A stretch of DNA of 13,803 bases from JAJDIA01 sp031555145 (GTDB taxonomy: Bacteria > Bacteroidota > Bacteroidia > Bacteroidales > Tannerellaceae). The DNA is taken from the NCBI GenBank assembly GCA_031555145.1, contig JAVBUR010000100.1:1-13803 (forward strand), written 5' to 3'. A model generated the notes under the pieces. It worked only from the letters and a program-made list of their open reading frames with translations, was not told where the DNA came from and searched no databases. Position numbers and translations under genes: made by a program. Below are positions 13,794 to 13,803 of the stretch, piece by piece. The number at the start of each line of letters is the position of its first letter. The first letter of the stretch is position 1.

Positions 13794-13803
13794 ACAGGTG
13801 ATT

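Larger units (their letters stand above)
13283..13803. other. Gene-free tail ending in palindromic repeat-like DNA
   Basis: No convincing coding region is visible on either strand. From 13283 to about 13540 the DNA is AT-rich with short TATAG-type repetitions near 13437-13455 and no clear signal. Further right are a CCCT/AGGG hairpin (13552-13564), an AT-rich inverted repeat followed by a T-run (13614-13645), a CTCAGGAG/CTCTTGAG pair (13674-13705) and two GC-rich palindromes at 13745-13793. This last part probably belongs to a dispersed repeat or the border of a mobile element that continues beyond the window. Confidence 0.5.

Noticed and set aside
1..13803. CRISPR array or second copy of the tRNA-Lys 3' end
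   Set aside because: No regularly spaced identical repeats were seen, and I found no other copy of the tRNA 3' end in the window that would mark an element boundary.

Overview
The window looks like chromosomal DNA from a Bacteroidales species, most likely Bacteroides or Parabacteroides. Three things support this. Many genes have the Bacteroidetes -7 promoter element TAnnTTTG just upstream, several with a TTG about 19-20 bases further up. Most genes lack a strong Shine-Dalgarno sequence. The gene content fits too: a DUF3943 outer-membrane protein, a YycJ-like metallo-hydrolase, and a large CoA-disulfide-reductase/rhodanese/TusA/DsrE2 fusion.

Left part (1-1560): an AT-rich accessory module on the minus strand, read right to left. 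It holds a small Xre repressor with a CPxCG tail, a 114-residue protein I do not recognise, and a RhuM-family protein cut by the window edge. The three genes are packed with stop/start spacings of a few bases. Upstream of xre is a non-coding stretch with five spaced copies of a GTTATA-type motif, candidate promoters facing both ways, and a tiny, possibly frameshifted, plus-strand ORF. A tRNA-Lys(CUU) gene with its own promoter and terminator bounds the module, so its 3' end faces the module.

Middle-left (1745-5942): a minus-strand cluster of a TRIC/UPF0126 membrane protein, a type I asparaginase and a YycJ/WalJ-type metallo-beta-lactamase-fold hydrolase. A DUF3943 outer-membrane protein is transcribed divergently from it.

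Middle (5954-8622): a second accessory patch. A 220-residue protein of unknown function (plus strand) converges with a minus-strand rloA-rloB pair (AAA/ABC-type ATPase plus TOPRIM-like RloB). This pair has the architecture of AbiL/RloAB-type phage-defence systems and is the clearest candidate defence locus here.

Right part (8638-13258): an ABC-F ribosome-associated ATPase, then (upstream on the same minus strand) a MarR-family regulator with five cysteines followed by an 815-residue sulfur-handling fusion enzyme. The fusion joins a flavin disulfide reductase, rhodanese, TusA and DsrE2 in one chain. A 22-base imperfect palindrome beside the marR promoter is a good candidate operator, suggesting a redox- or persulfide-responsive autoregulated operon. 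The last 550 bases have no convincing gene and end in a set of hairpin-forming GC-rich palindromes that look like a dispersed repeat.
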